A DNA stretch of 64,000 nt from Epiperipatus broadwayi (taxonomy: Eukaryota > Onychophora > Udeonychophora > Euonychophora > Peripatidae). A model generated the notes under the pieces. The model had not been told where the DNA came from. It saw only the letters and a program-made list of their open reading frames with translations, and did no database searches. Positions 46,801 to 59,580 of this stretch are shown here, one piece after another. Position 1 is the stretch's first letter, and the number at the start of each line of letters is the position of its first letter. Location: contig JAQFVV010000022.1 in NCBI GenBank assembly GCA_028023455.1, forward strand, positions 5,609,998 to 5,673,997, read 5' to 3'. The translations under genes and the position numbers were made by a program.

Positions 46801-48599
46801 TATTTCCTAAGATAATGACAGTGATAATAATAATGATGATGATGATGTTATTATATTCTGTTAGACAATTAAATAAATAATTGACTGAGCATTGCTTTCA
46901 ACTCGAGAGGGTCATAATCATAATAGTAGTAAAAACACAAATACATAATATTATGCTTTCAGATCCTTACATAAAACAATTATCACTGTCTGAACAATTT
47001 CTTTTGCAATTGTACATACTTTAATTAATTACATTCTGTTTGAAGAACTAAATATTTCATTTTCTTTTCATTGATGTAATTCATTAGCCAAGCTCAACTT
47101 ATAAAAATATTCAATGTCAATAATTGGAGGAATCATAACTCAAAGCTTTATATAATTCAAAATAGACGGATTCCTATATTGGGAGCAAGAAGTTATATTA
47201 ATTACATTCAACAGTTATTTGATTGATGCTAACAAGTTAGAGGTAAACAATTTCTAATGTTTCTGGAGAGGCAAATAATATAATAACATGCTGCAGATAA
47301 CTTTTGTGACAAGAACAAATATCTTTCATTAATGGCAGGCTTTAATTTTGATCTTGTTACATGTTATAAGATTGGGTTTTAAGATATACCTTTTTAGATG
47401 CTACATGATGAAAGATCAGAATAAACACACAACTTTAATTCAGCAATGCAATGCATAACAAATGTATTCAAACAGCAATTGTAATTGTTGGCACAGTGAT
47501 TCACTTTAATGCCTTCACATCACTTTATTTTCTTTTTAATTACTATTATATTATTAAAAGTTTAAGTCTTTTTTTATACCTTTAAGTTCTTTAAAAAGTA
47601 TTTCTCATTATTCAACAAGCGATAGATACATTCCTGATTTATCCTTTAATTAATTTTATTTTTGACTCTGATTACATAAAAAATACAATACAATCATGTA
47701 TTAATCTGAATTTACTATTAATTAGATATTATCTTTCCCATATAAAATAATATTCTTTGATACATTTCCTCTTTTACCTCTGTTTTTTATATTTAAAAAA
47801 AAAATGTAACATGCATTCTTTAAATCATTAATAACTTTTTTTCAAAAAAAAATTACTTGCTTTACTAAACAGCCAATTTATTCTGCTCAAACTTAAATAG
47901 TCTTTATGTGATCCCTCTTAGTGTAAATCATAATACTTGACACCATAGTATAGATGCCTGCTATTAATATTATAGAGTAAATTTAATATAAAACTACTTT
48001 CATAGCTAATTAAATTAGCTATTAAAAGATAGCCTTATTGTAATACTAGATGAACTCATAAGCAGAACTTTCCCAGCAGTAATGTCAGAAAATGACCCTC
48101 TGATGAAATATGATAATTTGGTTAAGATTAAATTAAAGACTTGTAAATATTGTTGACCCATTTTCAATTTTCGTCAAATAAAGAATATAACCACCAAATA
48201 TCATCAGCCTTCAGAAGACATGGCATAAGAATAGTGAGAGCTATTCAAATGCTGATAAGATATGAACATGGTGCAGATCAACAATATGTTCCCACTAACA
48301 AATTTCCATGAATTTTGGTGGAAGCAATATGAAGAGGATCTGAAATTAACTCTGAACATTCCAAATCATTGTGTACTTTTGGTTTATTCTGTTATTATAA
48401 ATATTAAATGAAATGTGAAATCTTAACTTATACAATAAACTCATTACAATACAAAATTACATAAAAATTGTAAAGTAAAATGGGATAGAGTGTAACCAAG
48501 CAAAAAGTGAGTAAAAGAATGAAATGTTTTTGTCTAAAAATTTGTAATGATTGTATTATAGTTGGAACTACATACTGAACTATTTCCATTATCTAATAT
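46801..48599. other. AT-rich stretch, nothing recognised
   Basis: A short GAT/AAT simple repeat at 46823-46850. The remainder has no supported gene, RNA or repeat. It may be unique or old decayed sequence. Confidence 0.35.
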
Positions 48600-49060
48600 T
48601 CATTGCATCACTTGATCACCATTACATATTCTTACATAGGCTGTTAATAATAGTAACAAATTCTCCCCATGCAATAGTGTCACAAAGTGTAAACTCCAGT
48701 CATCAATGGATGCAAGAAGGTTTGTACATAAAATCCCTATCTGGTGCCTACTTATCCAATATCCCTAGACTAGTTTCTGGATTGTGGCTTTTATTTGTGA
48801 AGAGCCCTGGATTTGAGAGTGCATCTAGATATTAGAATCCAATGCAACCCTCCAGCATTCACCTTTTAATGATTTAGTTAACTATAAAGTTATGAGCTTA
48901 AGATGAAAACCAATAATGTTTCCAATCCAAGCTTCTTCACTTATATAGTCATATAGATCTGAACAGTTCAGCATCTATGCATTTTGATGTCTCTGGTTTT
49001 TCCAAAAGCCACAGTCACCACTATTTCATGTGCTTTGTCTATGATACATGATGTATATGG
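48600..49060 (-). repeat. R-family repeat, copy 5
   Basis: Nearly full-length, minus-oriented. The core on the minus strand is decayed to CACAAATAAAAGCCACAATC then CAGAAACTAGTCTAGGG, so the CTGATGA half is lost while GAAACTAGTC remains. Confidence 0.65.
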
Positions 49061-49904
49061 GCATACTTTAGTAACTATAATTGTTTGTGTTTGATGTTTA
49101 TTTTTAGTGTTCATTTAATGTTTCTTACGACAGCTAAAAGATAACCATTCTTTATGAGAGTTTGTATTATGCGGATCTTTTCTTGTGCCAAATTTTTGAT
49201 TTTTCAACTAACTTTTTTTGATCACAAGATGTAGAATTATACGGCTTCTAAGAAACAGAGTAAAAAGGAGTTTGTTAGAAATAAGTGGTTGGCAAAAAAA
49301 AAGATCTACATAGAGCAAACTCTAATATATAATGGTTATTTATCAGCTGTTATTAAGAAAATATTAAATAGACAACAAATAGAGGCATCAAAATAAGAAA
49401 CAATTTTAGACACATAATGTATCAATACATATGGGTATGTCAGAAAAACTAAAAAAGTCTGCAATCAATCTTCCACAGCCATAGCCCTTTACACAAAATC
49501 CTAATTTTTACAAGATCTAAACTTGAAGCACTGAAAAACAAAAACTGCAACTATAGAATAGCAAAGATGTATTTTGAAAAGTGATTAAAAGAATGCAAAC
49601 AGATGTTTATGAATTTAAAATAGATATATCTAAAGTATCAGACTATTTATGCACCAATTAATATATGTTTAATTAGGAAAATCAAAAATATTGGATAGAG
49701 ATGAAAAGCACCAAGTAGAAAGTTTAAAGAAACTACTCACATTACAATGATAAACAACACTATAAGTCAATCTGGGGTGATAATTCATAATGTTTAGAAA
49801 CCACTCATTAATCTTGCTCTAAACAAAAGTGGAGAAATCAGGAGGACCCTCATAGATAAATATATGAAAATTCTGTTGCCTTTGACAGAATAACCTATTT
49901 TCAA

Positions 49905-50150
49905 TAAACATCATCACCATTTCTAATACTTGCAACAGCTGTTAAAACAGTGGCAAACTCTCTATACAATAGCCACCCAGTGCAGATCTATGCTCTTAGA
50001 GCCAAGACTTCTCACTGATAAAAACCATAAACTAGAAACTAGTCTAGGGATATTGGATAAGTAAATACTAGATAGGGATTTTATACCCAAGCCTTTTTGT
50101 ATCCATTGATTACTAAGGCTTCCATTGGGTGTCAGTACTGTATGGAGTTT
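49905..50150 (+). repeat. R-family repeat, copy 6, inside the PLE
   Basis: Partial R unit with CTGATAA (about 50015), CATAAACTA, GAAAC, TAGTC, TAGGGATATTGGAT. The outer stem I partner TTGGAT remains, but CTGATGA is altered at one core position, so cleavage is not expected. Confidence 0.6.
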
Positions 50151-50194
50151 AAATGTACACAGAAACAGAATAGTGGGAGTGAGGTAATTTTTAC

Positions 50195-50455
50195 TGTTTA
50201 AGGCTCAAACAGGATCATTAGCAACAAGGGAATATACTCATACATGGAGAAATGTGAGTAATTTAGTCTGCAAGTTATATAAGGAAGGCATGGAAAATAT
50301 TAGGCATTTGCTAATTGAATGTAAATGCTTACAAGCAGAAAGGATACAAATAATGAAGTTGTGGGAAAATAAATATAAACAACATGATTATACAGAATGT
50401 GGGTTCTTGGTTTTTATGCTGGGTTTGGAAAAAATAAGGGGGATTTAGGTTTAAA
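50195..50455 (+). pseudogene. LINE C-terminal zinc-knuckle fragment
   Basis: The frame ATREYTHTWRNVSNLVCKLY then EGMENIRHLLIECKCLQAER (about 50221-50346) has the C-x2-C-E-x2-H-L-x3-C pattern of the C-terminal zinc-binding domain of many LINE RTs. The first cysteine pair is incomplete (C-K-L-Y). It is truncated upstream and ends at a TAG near 50446. It lies within the material inserted in PLE copy 2. Confidence 0.6.
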
Positions 50456-50930
50456 GGCTATAGAGTGAACAAAGATGATGTGGAAATGGGATGGAGCAGG
50501 ATAGAGAAAATTATGGGAAAAACTTAGGGTAAGGAATGGAAAGGAAAGGCGGCTAACAGATTTCTCTGGGCATAGTGACAGACATTCCTGACTTTGGTAA
50601 AGGAGAAGCCATAGTGCATTGCAGCTCATCACTGTAATAATCTCGTTTGTTAAAGCATTGCCTTAAATGTTATATTCATGAATCTAAAAGTTCCAGATTC
50701 AATTCCCTTGCTATTGGTCAGGCCACTAATATCTGAAAAAGAGAAAATAACACTCTTTGAAATGTTGTGCTCATTCTAATTTGTGTGTTATTATTAATAG
50801 ATGAATGTATTTGAAAAATTTAAATGAGGTTTGAGTTTTTCTAAAAACATTTAACAATTAATATTAAACAACGGAAATAGTGCAACATATAATTTCAGTA
50901 GTAAAATATAGACTTATACTAATAATATTT

Positions 50931-52325
50931 TTTAAATTCTTAAAGGTTTTGGTAATTTAAAACCAAAATTGTCATATGAGAGTACCATAATATTTTCTTT
51001 CCAAAGAAAATTCTAATCAGATACACAACATATGTTGGTAATATAAGAGAACAAACTGACTGAATCTTTCGAAATAAATATAAATTACATCTATAAAATT
51101 TGTTCTGTTGAGATATTATAAATATTTATATCACAAGATTCATTTTATTTATCAATTTGTTTGTCTCTCTCTATATATATCTACTTATTTATCTATATAT
51201 CTTTGTGCCTTTTATTTCATCTATCTATCAATCCAGCTTTCTATTAATTCATCTACTTCTCTAACTAGTTAACTATTTATCTATCATTCTATCTTCATTA
51301 ATTCATAATATATATTTATCTATATATTTGTTCATTTATCTATAAATTCATCTATTATATATTCACTTTTCTATTTATTTATAAATATATCATGATACTT
51401 CATAATTAAGTTATTTAAAGTGAATTTCAAAAATAATGGAGTGTTTAATGATATAATTAAACAGATATGTATTTGATTTGTTTGTTAATGTAAAAATCCT
51501 AGCTTGGATTGCTTATAGATATGTTTCCATCAATTAATACAATATAATTTTTGGAGGATTTTTCTAAGTATCTGTATTCCATCTTTTTTATTGTTATATT
51601 GCACATAAAAATTTTATGCAAGAAATTAAAAATGGATAAAAAACACATTGTCAATATGGTCTTGAAGATTTTGATATTTATTTCTTTAGCTCAACTCAGT
51701 AGTAACCCTAACAATCAACCAGGCATATGCATGAGGACTAGTGGGGCCCTGTACTGAGCTCCCTCATTTTAATCAATAACATAATATATATCTTACGCTT
51801 AATAAAATAGATTGAGAAACTGACATTTGATGCAAGTTCTTATAAATAAATAAATAAAGTCATTTTATTTAGTTATTCAATTTTTTATTTACTGGTGGGC
51901 CCCATTCCATATCTTTGCCCAGGATTTCAAAATCCAAAGGGCGGTGTTGTCTCAACTAATGAGTAAATGTTGTTTGCAAAATGCATGTATAGTAAGAGAG
52001 TTAGTCTGAATTTTTGCACTGATGAATTATTGTGATATAATGAAGTTTGAAATGAGGACTTCATTGATAAAACATTTTTAACATTTTGAAAGGAATATTT
52101 ATTTTAAATAAGTAAAATCACTGTTATTAATATAAAAGAAAACGTGATTAATTTGTTACAACTATTTAACTGAGAACTAATTCTGTATTGTAAGTTTCTG
52201 GTCCAATTACTTTGAAAATAAATGCTTTTTAAGAATAATTTATTGCTATAAAGAAATTATGTATGTGTAATATAAAAATAAAGCTATAATTAGCAGATTA
52301 TTAATAATTTTCTTTTAATATATTA
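50931..52325. other. AT-rich stretch with simple repeats
   Basis: A degenerate CTAT/ATCT microsatellite runs over about 51155-51370. GC-richer pieces at 51715-51775 and 51893-51950 carry GGGGCCC and GGGCCCC in opposite context, a possible small inverted-repeat element, not resolved. No supported gene. Confidence 0.4.
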
Positions 52326-52329
52326 TTTA

Positions 52330-53175
52330 GAAGATATGTTAGATAAATATTTGGAAAGTGGAAGAATTAATATTGAAAGTAGAAAAATAAAATTTGTAAG
52401 ATTTACAATTGATATGGTTCTTCTAACTGAGGGTGCAAAGTATTCAGAATACGTTGAATCAATTGCAGGAAGGATGCATAAAATATAGAATAAAAATTAA
52501 TGTGGAGAAGATCGAAAGTTTATAAATAGGAGGAATACTAAAAGACTACAATTTGAAATTCATGATAACATAGTTCAACAGATAATTGGATTTACATTTT
52601 AGATAGTTGATTAAGTGAGAATGGAAGAAGTGAAGATGAAGTTAAAATAAGAATAGCAATGGCAAAAAAAGCATTTATTAGTAGAAGGAAAATATTTTGT
52701 GAATCTTTGAAGAGAAAATTAAGAAAAAATTTACTATTGTGTAGTTGTGAAACATGTACAATAAATAAAAAATTAGAAACAGATTGGAAATCATTGAAAT
52801 GTGGTTATGAAGAAGAATGAATGAAAAAAATTAGTTGAATAAATAAAATGTCAAATGAAGAAATTTTGTAAAGAGTAAATGAAAAAAGAAGATTGATTGA
52901 GGATATTAGAAGTAGAAAGGAAAATTGAATTCAGCATATATTAAGAAAGAAAAATAATTTAATGAAAGGTGTTATCGAAGAAATAGTAAATTAAAACCAG
53001 AAGAAGGAACAGAAAAAGATTGATTTTGTTGTATGATATAAGAGATGGGAAAAGATATGTGGAATTGAAAATCTGGGTAATGAAGAGAACAGACTGGAGA
53101 AATGAATGAACTTGATATGTGACTGCTTTTTGGATCTGTCCATAGGTCAGAATATTATTGAAGATTTACCAAACT
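52330..53175 (+). pseudogene. RTE-type LINE (copy D), RT C-terminal part
   Basis: Plus strand: RFTIDMVLLTEGAKYSE (52399-52446), where FTID stands for the catalytic F/YADD. Downstream come the RIAMAKKAFISRRK-like region near 52650, the SCETCTINKK-like region near 52745, and SNEEIL, RVNEKRRLIEDI and RSRKEN near 52855-52925. This order matches the thumb and C-terminal region of insect/invertebrate RTE-like LINE proteins. Two catalytic-region residues are changed and frames are broken. Confidence 0.75.
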
Positions 53176-54820
53176 AAGTTATTTATTTATGCATTACTTT
53201 ACTTATTTAATAATTGATTCAGGTATATTTAGCCTTACCATCGTTTAAATTGCATAGAGCATTACTTTACATGCAATAAAAAATGTATATACATGTATAC
53301 ACAAATAGATACATATTAAGTTTAAATGTTTAATGCAATCAAAATAGAATATATATGTATATGTTTTATTTAAAACTATACACCTTAATAGCTCTATAGT
53401 ACTTGTTTAATCATAGTTCTATCTGGACACTCTGCAACATTGACAACCCAACTTTTAAGTAGACTTAACTATTTGCCAGTAATGATGGTTTATTTTCATT
53501 ATAGAGTAATTGTTGTTTACTATTGTAATGGTTGTTTATTATCAGAAACTAATTAATTTCAAGAAGTAAAATTAATTTAGAATAATTATATCTTCAGTTC
53601 TTAAAGATTAAAACAAATATTGTTTTTATCACGAATATGAGTTGGATTTCATTGATATGTGTAATCCAAATAATATAATATATTTATGTACTTGATGAAT
53701 TGTTGTCTCATTATCTTCTATCATACTTTTATTGTTATCTTTGTATTATTTCTATTCTGTATTTCTATTTTTCATTATCTATGTTTATATCTTTAATAAA
53801 CTGTTGTCAATTTGGTCTGGATTACTCTAATTATTATGTTTCTTTGAAATACCACTGTAGAAAGAAGGACTGTGTTCAGATCATATATAATGTGTTTTAT
53901 TTATATATTTGTATTATATTTTATTAATGTTATTAATTACTATATTATAAGTTAATTAATTACTTGTTTATATATGTGAAATAGGAGAAAGTTAAGTTTA
54001 ATTTAAATTTAAAATTTAAATCCTAACTTTTAATGGTTAAAATTCTAATTTGAAGTATCTTATGTTTATTGACCGTAAATTATTTTAATATACATATTGT
54101 GAGTATTGAAGATCTGAAATGCTCAAATAAACGTATTTATTATAATAATTTGCTCAAATAAACGTATTTATTATAATAATTTATCTTAATAAATTATTAT
54201 ATTGTGAATAGTATATAATTATCATAGCTTCCTTGTATTTTAAATTGTGTGTGTGAGCAGCAACATTTTTATCTTATGTAAATTTAAATATCACATGATA
54301 AACGTTAAAATAGATAAATGTTTGCCGTATAAGTACCTGTTTTTACAGATATTAATTTAGATGAAGGATATTTCGTGATATTTAATTAAAGAACATGTCA
54401 CAAACATTTATTATTCAATTGTCATTTTATATTTATTGTTAATAAATATTAATTCAATTAAACAAATAAACTTGCTTAATCATCTTATTAATACAATCCT
54501 GTTAGCTAATAAAGTTCTAATACCTAGTGAGTGTATCTTGATTTACATGTTATACTTTATAATAAATTAATATTTTTTAATCAAACGATTGGATTGGTAA
54601 GTGTATGTATTGTTATATATTATATTCTCTCATAAATTCAATATATTATTATTATTATTTGTGCTAAGTATACAATTCATATGATAATAGACTAATTAAT
54701 TATAGCTAGATATTTATTCAACTAATTAGAATATCACCAAAATTATTTTAATAGTTGTTTATAATAGTTATTTTGGATAAAAATCCATATTCGAACTAGT
54801 TCAATAGTTCATAAAATATA
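53176..54820. other. AT-rich stretch, nothing recognised
   Basis: No supported gene. The only clear structure is the 31-bp duplication at 54121-54182. Confidence 0.35.
54121..54182. repeat. Perfect 31-bp tandem duplication
   Basis: GCTCAAATAAACGTATTTAT plus 11 bp is repeated exactly once, head to tail. The identity suggests a recent event. Confidence 0.95.
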
Positions 54821-54825
54821 AGTAC

Positions 54826-55440
54826 TGTGATATACATATATAGGAGAACTCAAAGAAATAGCGTAATTAGAGGTAAAATAAATGATAAGCATTATCGGAT
54901 TTATAGGTGCATATTTAGAACTCCAGAAATCGTGTAATTAGAGATAAAATAAATAAGTGTTACTGGATTGGAAAGTGATTAATTAAATGATAAAGAACAA
55001 TTATAATTAGTTATATTCTAGAACATTCCACATTATAAGGAAATATATAAAAACTTGAAGATAAGGAAAATCGTGATCTTTTTTACACACACTCGCATCA
55101 TAGGAGCTGCTCATGCTAGAGAAGATAAAAGTAACCGAACATAATGATGATTATGGATGGACTCAGTGAACTCCCCCCATTGAAGATACCAAAGTTGACC
55201 TAGGGACAATACAGTCCAGCTCGGCCTTATTATAATTTATGTATGCCTTGTTGGCATTTCATAAGTAATATGTATAAATTGTAAATATATTAAGCATGTT
55301 AGTAAATCCTTACTATTAGTAACTTATAGCAAATAAAGTCAGTAGTTAGTTATAATACACTGTTTCTGAATTGCTTTTATTTCTGTTGGTCTGACAAGTT
55401 TTACCTCAGAATGTAGTATTTATGGTCGTTGTACACAGCA
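54826..55440 (+). repeat. 5' LTR of the deleted gypsy element
   Basis: Starts TGTGATATACATATATAGG and ends GTACACAGCA. A primer-binding-site-like TGGCACAGTCTTGACAGG follows at 55447. It contains a 35-bp segment near 55345-55380 that the other LTR lacks. Confidence 0.8.
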
Positions 55441-55565
55441 GAAAACTGGCACAGTCTTGACAGGATAGAATTTAACTTGTAATTTTGTATCGTAATAGAA
55501 TTTATTGTGTAGTCAGAAATCATGGGGGAATTTTCATTTACTTATTAGTTATTTGGATTAAGAGT

Positions 55566-56090
55566 CAAAATGATGACTGCGCTGCAGGTGACAATAAATG
55601 AGTTTAATGTAAATAGTCCTGTTTATCTCAAAAAGATTGAGATTTTTTTTTATTAATGGAACTGTCAGTGACCCCATTAAAGTTGCCATATTATTGTTAT
55701 CCCAGGCAATAAGTGATAAAGTAGGTTATGTAATTATGAAGAACCAGAGAAATTGCCATATGAAGTAGTAGATGAAAAACTAAATAATTATTTTAGTTCA
55801 AAGCCCTCTAAGCATGTAGCATGGCTACATTTTAGATATAGATGGCAAAATAATGGAGAACGTATATGGGATTATGATCAACCATTGAGAGAACTCACAA
55901 AGAACTGTAATTATGGCAATGCATTAGTGGATGTGCTACTGGAACAATTACTTTGAGGGATGTGCAACAATAGGCTGAGATATCAGTTAATGGCCTCAAA
56001 AGACTTGTCATATGAGAAAGCAATCAAAATGGGAGTAGCCCATGAGATAATGCTTGATCAATCAAGGGAATTTTGAAATTTTATTAATAA
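55566..56090 (+). pseudogene. gag: Gag remnant of the deleted gypsy element
   Basis: ALQVTINEFNVNS opens a region similar to the gag at 2349. The longest intact part, LRELTKNCNYGNALVDVLLE, parallels LRKLAKECEYGPEINDALLE there. Then KAIKMGVAHEIMLDQSREF follows as in capsid C termini. Stops at 55954 and elsewhere break it. Confidence 0.75.
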
Positions 56091-56549
56091 TAATGAAGGT
56101 AATGAGTTTATAAAAAAAACTGAAAATAAATATATCTTCTAAGAATAAGTTGAAGGAAATTGTTGCTCCTATTGTGCAAAAAAGATCACATGGCAAAAAA
56201 AGCATGTAGATCAAACGGGGGGAAAGAACATAGTGTATTGCCCAATTTTCCAACAGGAAAATAAGCAGAAATGTGAGATCTAAAATATCCATGGTACTCA
56301 TCACAACCAATATATGATATCAGTGAAATTATTAAATACAAATTTGTAAATGGAATTTGACAACAGATAGGGCATATCAATGATGGCTGTCAAAGACTGG
56401 GAAATGGTAAGAAATTGTGTGAACCCTCTGACATTAATGAGAACTAGTTTAAGAATGAAAGATGCTAGTGATAATATTACGACAATATTAGGAAAAGTAG
56501 AAGTGTAGGAATTAAAAAAAGAGCCTGTAGTTTACCATTTTATATAGTA

Positions 56550-57080
56550 TAAGGTTGTCTCAACCCAACTCTATTATAGGTAGAGAATGGTTTGATACTC
56601 TGAGAATAGAAATATGTAAGATTAAAAAGACCTTCATTAAATCAACTTCACAGGAAATGGATCCAACCCTTAACTACATAGACAACTGGAATAAAGTAGT
56701 AATAGACAGCAAAAAGATAGCAAGTTGAACAAAAGCTGAGCATGGTTACAATTTGTTAATCATATGAATAAGCAAAGGCTAGCCTAGAAGTCGGCCTGAG
56801 ATACTGCATAAAATAATATGGCGTGTAAGAGAAAAACTAGCTATAAATAAGGGATGTGTGTTAATGAACGATATGGTATTTATAACTAGTGGTGGGTGTC
56901 ATCGAGTCCTGCAGGTTATTCATCAAGGCCATCCTGGGATTAAACAGGCTAAAGCACTTGCATGAAGTTATGTTTGGTAGCCTGGAATTAATTCTGAGAT
57001 AGAACAATTCGCGAAAACCTGTGAGAATTGCCAAGTGACTGCAAACATTCCAAGGAAAAAGAAACAACTCCTCACAGATC
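56550..57080 (+). pseudogene. Protease end fused by deletion to integrase zinc domain
   Basis: NSIIGREWFDTLRI near 56568-56610 is the protease C-terminal motif. HRVLQVIHQGHPGIKQAKAL near 56902-56960 and CENCQ near 57020-57034 form the HHCC integrase domain. RT, RNase H and the integrase catalytic core are missing. Confidence 0.75.
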
Positions 57081-57154
57081 CCAAACAACAGAAAAGAAAC
57101 CAAGTTACCTGAAAGACTATGTGAGACTTCAAAAAATTTTTGAAGTGGAGGAGG

Positions 57155-57728
57155 TGCAATATACATATATGGTAAAACTCAAAGAAATAGCATAATTAGA
57201 AATAAAATATAAGAGGAGTTACCAGATTTATATGTGCATATTTAGAACTGCAGAAATAGTGTAATTAAAGATAAAATAAATGATAAGCATTACCAAATTG
57301 GAAAGTGATTAATTAAAAGATAAAGAACAATTATAATTAGCTATATTCTAGAACATTTCACATTATAAGGAAATATATAAAAACTTGAAGATAAGGAAAA
57401 TTGTGTTCTTTTTTAATACAGACTCACATCGTGGTAGCTGCTCATGCTAGAGAAAATAAAAGTAACTGAGTGTAATGAAGACTATGGATGGACCCAGTAA
57501 AATCCACTACTGAAGATATCAAAGTGGACCTAGGGACTATATAGACCACATTGGCCTTATTATAAGTTATGTATGTCTCATTGGTATTTCGTAAGTAATA
57601 TGTATAAATTATAAATATATTAAATAAATCCTTACTATTAGTAACTTGCCGCAAATAAAATCAGAAGTTGTTGGTCTGATCATCTTTACCCCCCCCCCAT
57701 TATAGTATGAATTTTGGCATACGCATCA
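57155..57728 (+). repeat. 3' LTR of the deleted gypsy element
   Basis: Begins TGCAATATACATATATGG after a purine tract GTGGAGGAGG and ends ACGCATCA. A run of nine to ten C at about 57689-57698 marks the point where the two LTRs become hard to align. Confidence 0.78.
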
Positions 57729-57733
57729 GGTAC

Positions 57734-58760
57734 TTTAATTATTTAGAGTAAACGAAGATGATTATAATTGGATGTTATCTATTATTTATTGGATGTGTGT
57801 TATAATAATTTATTATTAAGTTAGAAAGATGATAATTTTATGATGTTATGAAATTGGTAATTATATGCATTAAAATTGATAGTTTAATCATATTAATTAG
57901 AATTAGTTAGTCTGTTTAAAATTGAAGCTTATCTATGCAATTTATATTTAATTAGATATTAAGCTTTTAATATTCACATCTATTTTAAATAGAGTACTAA
58001 TTTTAGGCATATATGGTAGTTATAATTTATAGATTTATGTCTAAGTTTCATTGATATGAAGGATAACTTATTATAATTTGCTAATCGAATTTGTAGGAAT
58101 ATTAAATAAGAATCTTTCATTTATTTTATGTTGTTATGATTTGAGTACCATAATTTGTAAGTTTATTTGAAATATTGGTTTTCATTTTATATCATTATAA
58201 TTTGGTGTAACTTGTGAGGTATATCAGATAAGTCGATCTTGTACATTTTGTTTTTGTTATAGTTTAGTATTATAAACATTTTATCCCATTACAATTTAGT
58301 GCTTCAATTCACAGGGTGATCTGAAATATTGGCTTTTCATGTTTTTAATCCATTACAATTTCATGATGAACGTTTAGGATAAGTTTATTCCATTGCAGTT
58401 TGACTCTTAAATCTATGGAACATTTAAAGAAAAAAATATATATGTTTATTAATTATAAGTTAATACATATAAATTTGTAAGATAACAAAATCTCTTATCA
58501 TCATTTTCATTTGTATTACCATTTTATAAATGCTGTATATTTATAATGTATTTAGAGAAAATAGTTATAGGCTAATGTACACAAGTTTATAGATCATAAC
58601 AAAGCTTTCATCATTAAAACTTTATGTATTTTTGTCTCATTACAATTTGGCATTTTTAATTGAGGGCTTGAATGTTAGTCGGCAAATCTTGTGCACATTA
58701 TTATCATTATGATTTTATTTTATTGAAACACACTTCCTTATTGACCATTTTTAGTCCATT
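57734..58760. repeat. Degenerate short tandem repeat, about 70-80 bp period
   Basis: Loose repeats of ATTAYAATTTGGTG-like and GATATTTGAAATATTGG-like blocks recur through about 58020-58760, for example CATTATAATTTGGTGTAACT, CCATTACAATTTAGTGCTTC, CCATTACAATTTCATGATGA and CATTACAATTTGGCATTTTT. Before 58020 only AT-rich DNA is seen. Confidence 0.5.
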
Positions 58761-59387
58761 ACAATATATATGAATGGGAAAATCATGGTTTCTGTAGTTT
58801 AATTAATAACCCTGCCATTAACAAAAAAAGAGAATAGTATACAACTCTCCAAAAAGTGGGATAGGTAAATCATTACTTTTAATGAATTAGCATTTACATA
58901 CAAATATTACAACATTTCCAAATATCTATAGGTGCTATGAATCTGACTTAACCAGTCAAAAGTATGCATAGCTACAACTAACAAATTAAACAGAATAAAT
59001 ATTTACTTCGCCAATGTCCATAATGTCGAAAAACTAATTACAGTAGAATAAGTAAAGGAAAATAATTTTTGAATATTATTTTTTGAATAATAATTTCTAT
59101 TCTAACATAAAATAAACCAATATATGAGGTCTTGGCCAGTAAAAACACCAGAATAATGAGGTATGGTAGAATTCAAAATATGATTTAATATAGAAACTAT
59201 ATGTTTTATAGTCTAAAATATCTGAGAGGGCTTATAATTTGATCTAAATGAAATACAATGTAATTTTAAATGTTGGGCTGTTTATTTTGTATTAAAGTAG
59301 TGACTTTATCATTCAAAATGTATTAAACTTTTTTTTTTTTTAAAAAAAAAAAAAGCGATATAGATAGTGCAAATGTACTTTCCTTAT
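58761..59387. other. AT-rich stretch, nothing recognised
   Basis: T-run/A-run junction at 59330-59353 next to the R repeat, otherwise nothing recognised. Confidence 0.35.
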
Positions 59388-59580
59388 TGGTACAGTGCTC
59401 TCAGATCCAAAGCGCCTCACTGACGAAGCCCATAAGCCAGAAACTAGTCTGGGAATATTGGATGAGTAGGCACTGGATGGGGATTTTATGCACAAGCCCC
59501 TGGCATCCATTGATTACTCTGGTTGGCACTGAGTGGCGCTACTGGGTGGAGAGTTTTGCCTGTTTTAATTACTTTCCTTA
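59388..59580 (+). repeat. R-family repeat, copy 7
   Basis: Truncated at the left, where it starts at GGTACAGTGCTCTCAGATCC, and complete to GAGAGTTTTGCCTGTTTTAA. It is less AT-rich than its surroundings. The reading frame across it is not supported as a gene. Confidence 0.72.
59397..59466 (+). ncRNA. Candidate type I hammerhead ribozyme, R copy 7
   Basis: ATCCAA (59405-59410), CCTCA (59415-59419), CTGACGA (59420-59426, allowed by the CUGANGA core), stem II AGCCCATAAGCCA with weak pairing, GAAA (59440-59443), stem III AC/GT with TA loop, cleavage base C (59449), TGGGA then TTGGAT (59458-59463). Inner stem I has one G-T pair and one mismatch. The core is intact, but stem II is doubtful. Confidence 0.5.

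Larger units (their letters stand above)
49240..50930 (+). mobile_element. Second Penelope-like element copy, split by insertions
   Basis: Matches the PLE at 15545-16330: LEALKNKNCN-like stretch near 49525, a GWIEMKSTK-like segment near 49700, and KWRNQEDPHR near 49832-49861 followed by TTTGACAGAATAACC. After a 750-bp interruption (49898-50645) the PLE tail resumes at TTTGTTAAAGCATTGCCTTA with its tRNA-like and hammerhead-like parts and ends near 50930. The GIY-YIG motif itself is deleted near 49560. Upstream, 49240-49400 adds coding remnant not present in copy 1. Confidence 0.62.
54826..57728 (+). mobile_element. Ty3/gypsy derivative lacking RT and RNase H
   Basis: LTRs 54826-55440 and 57155-57728 match over most of their length, for example AATATATAAAAACTTGAAGA and GACCTAGGGAC. 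Flanking pentamers AGTAC (54821-54825) and GGTAC (57729-57733) differ by one base. The interior keeps gag, the end of protease and the integrase zinc domain in normal order, but everything between protease (about 56590) and integrase (about 56870) is missing. It is related to, but distinct from, the element at 1817-6682. Confidence 0.82.

Noticed and set aside
48108-48130. Another CTGATGA that might be a hammerhead core
   Set aside because: There is no stem II hairpin followed by GAAA and no flanking complementarity. A chance match.
51715-51950. Possible small DNA transposon with GGGGCCC-type ends
   Set aside because: The inverted match is short and imperfect, and no target duplication is visible.
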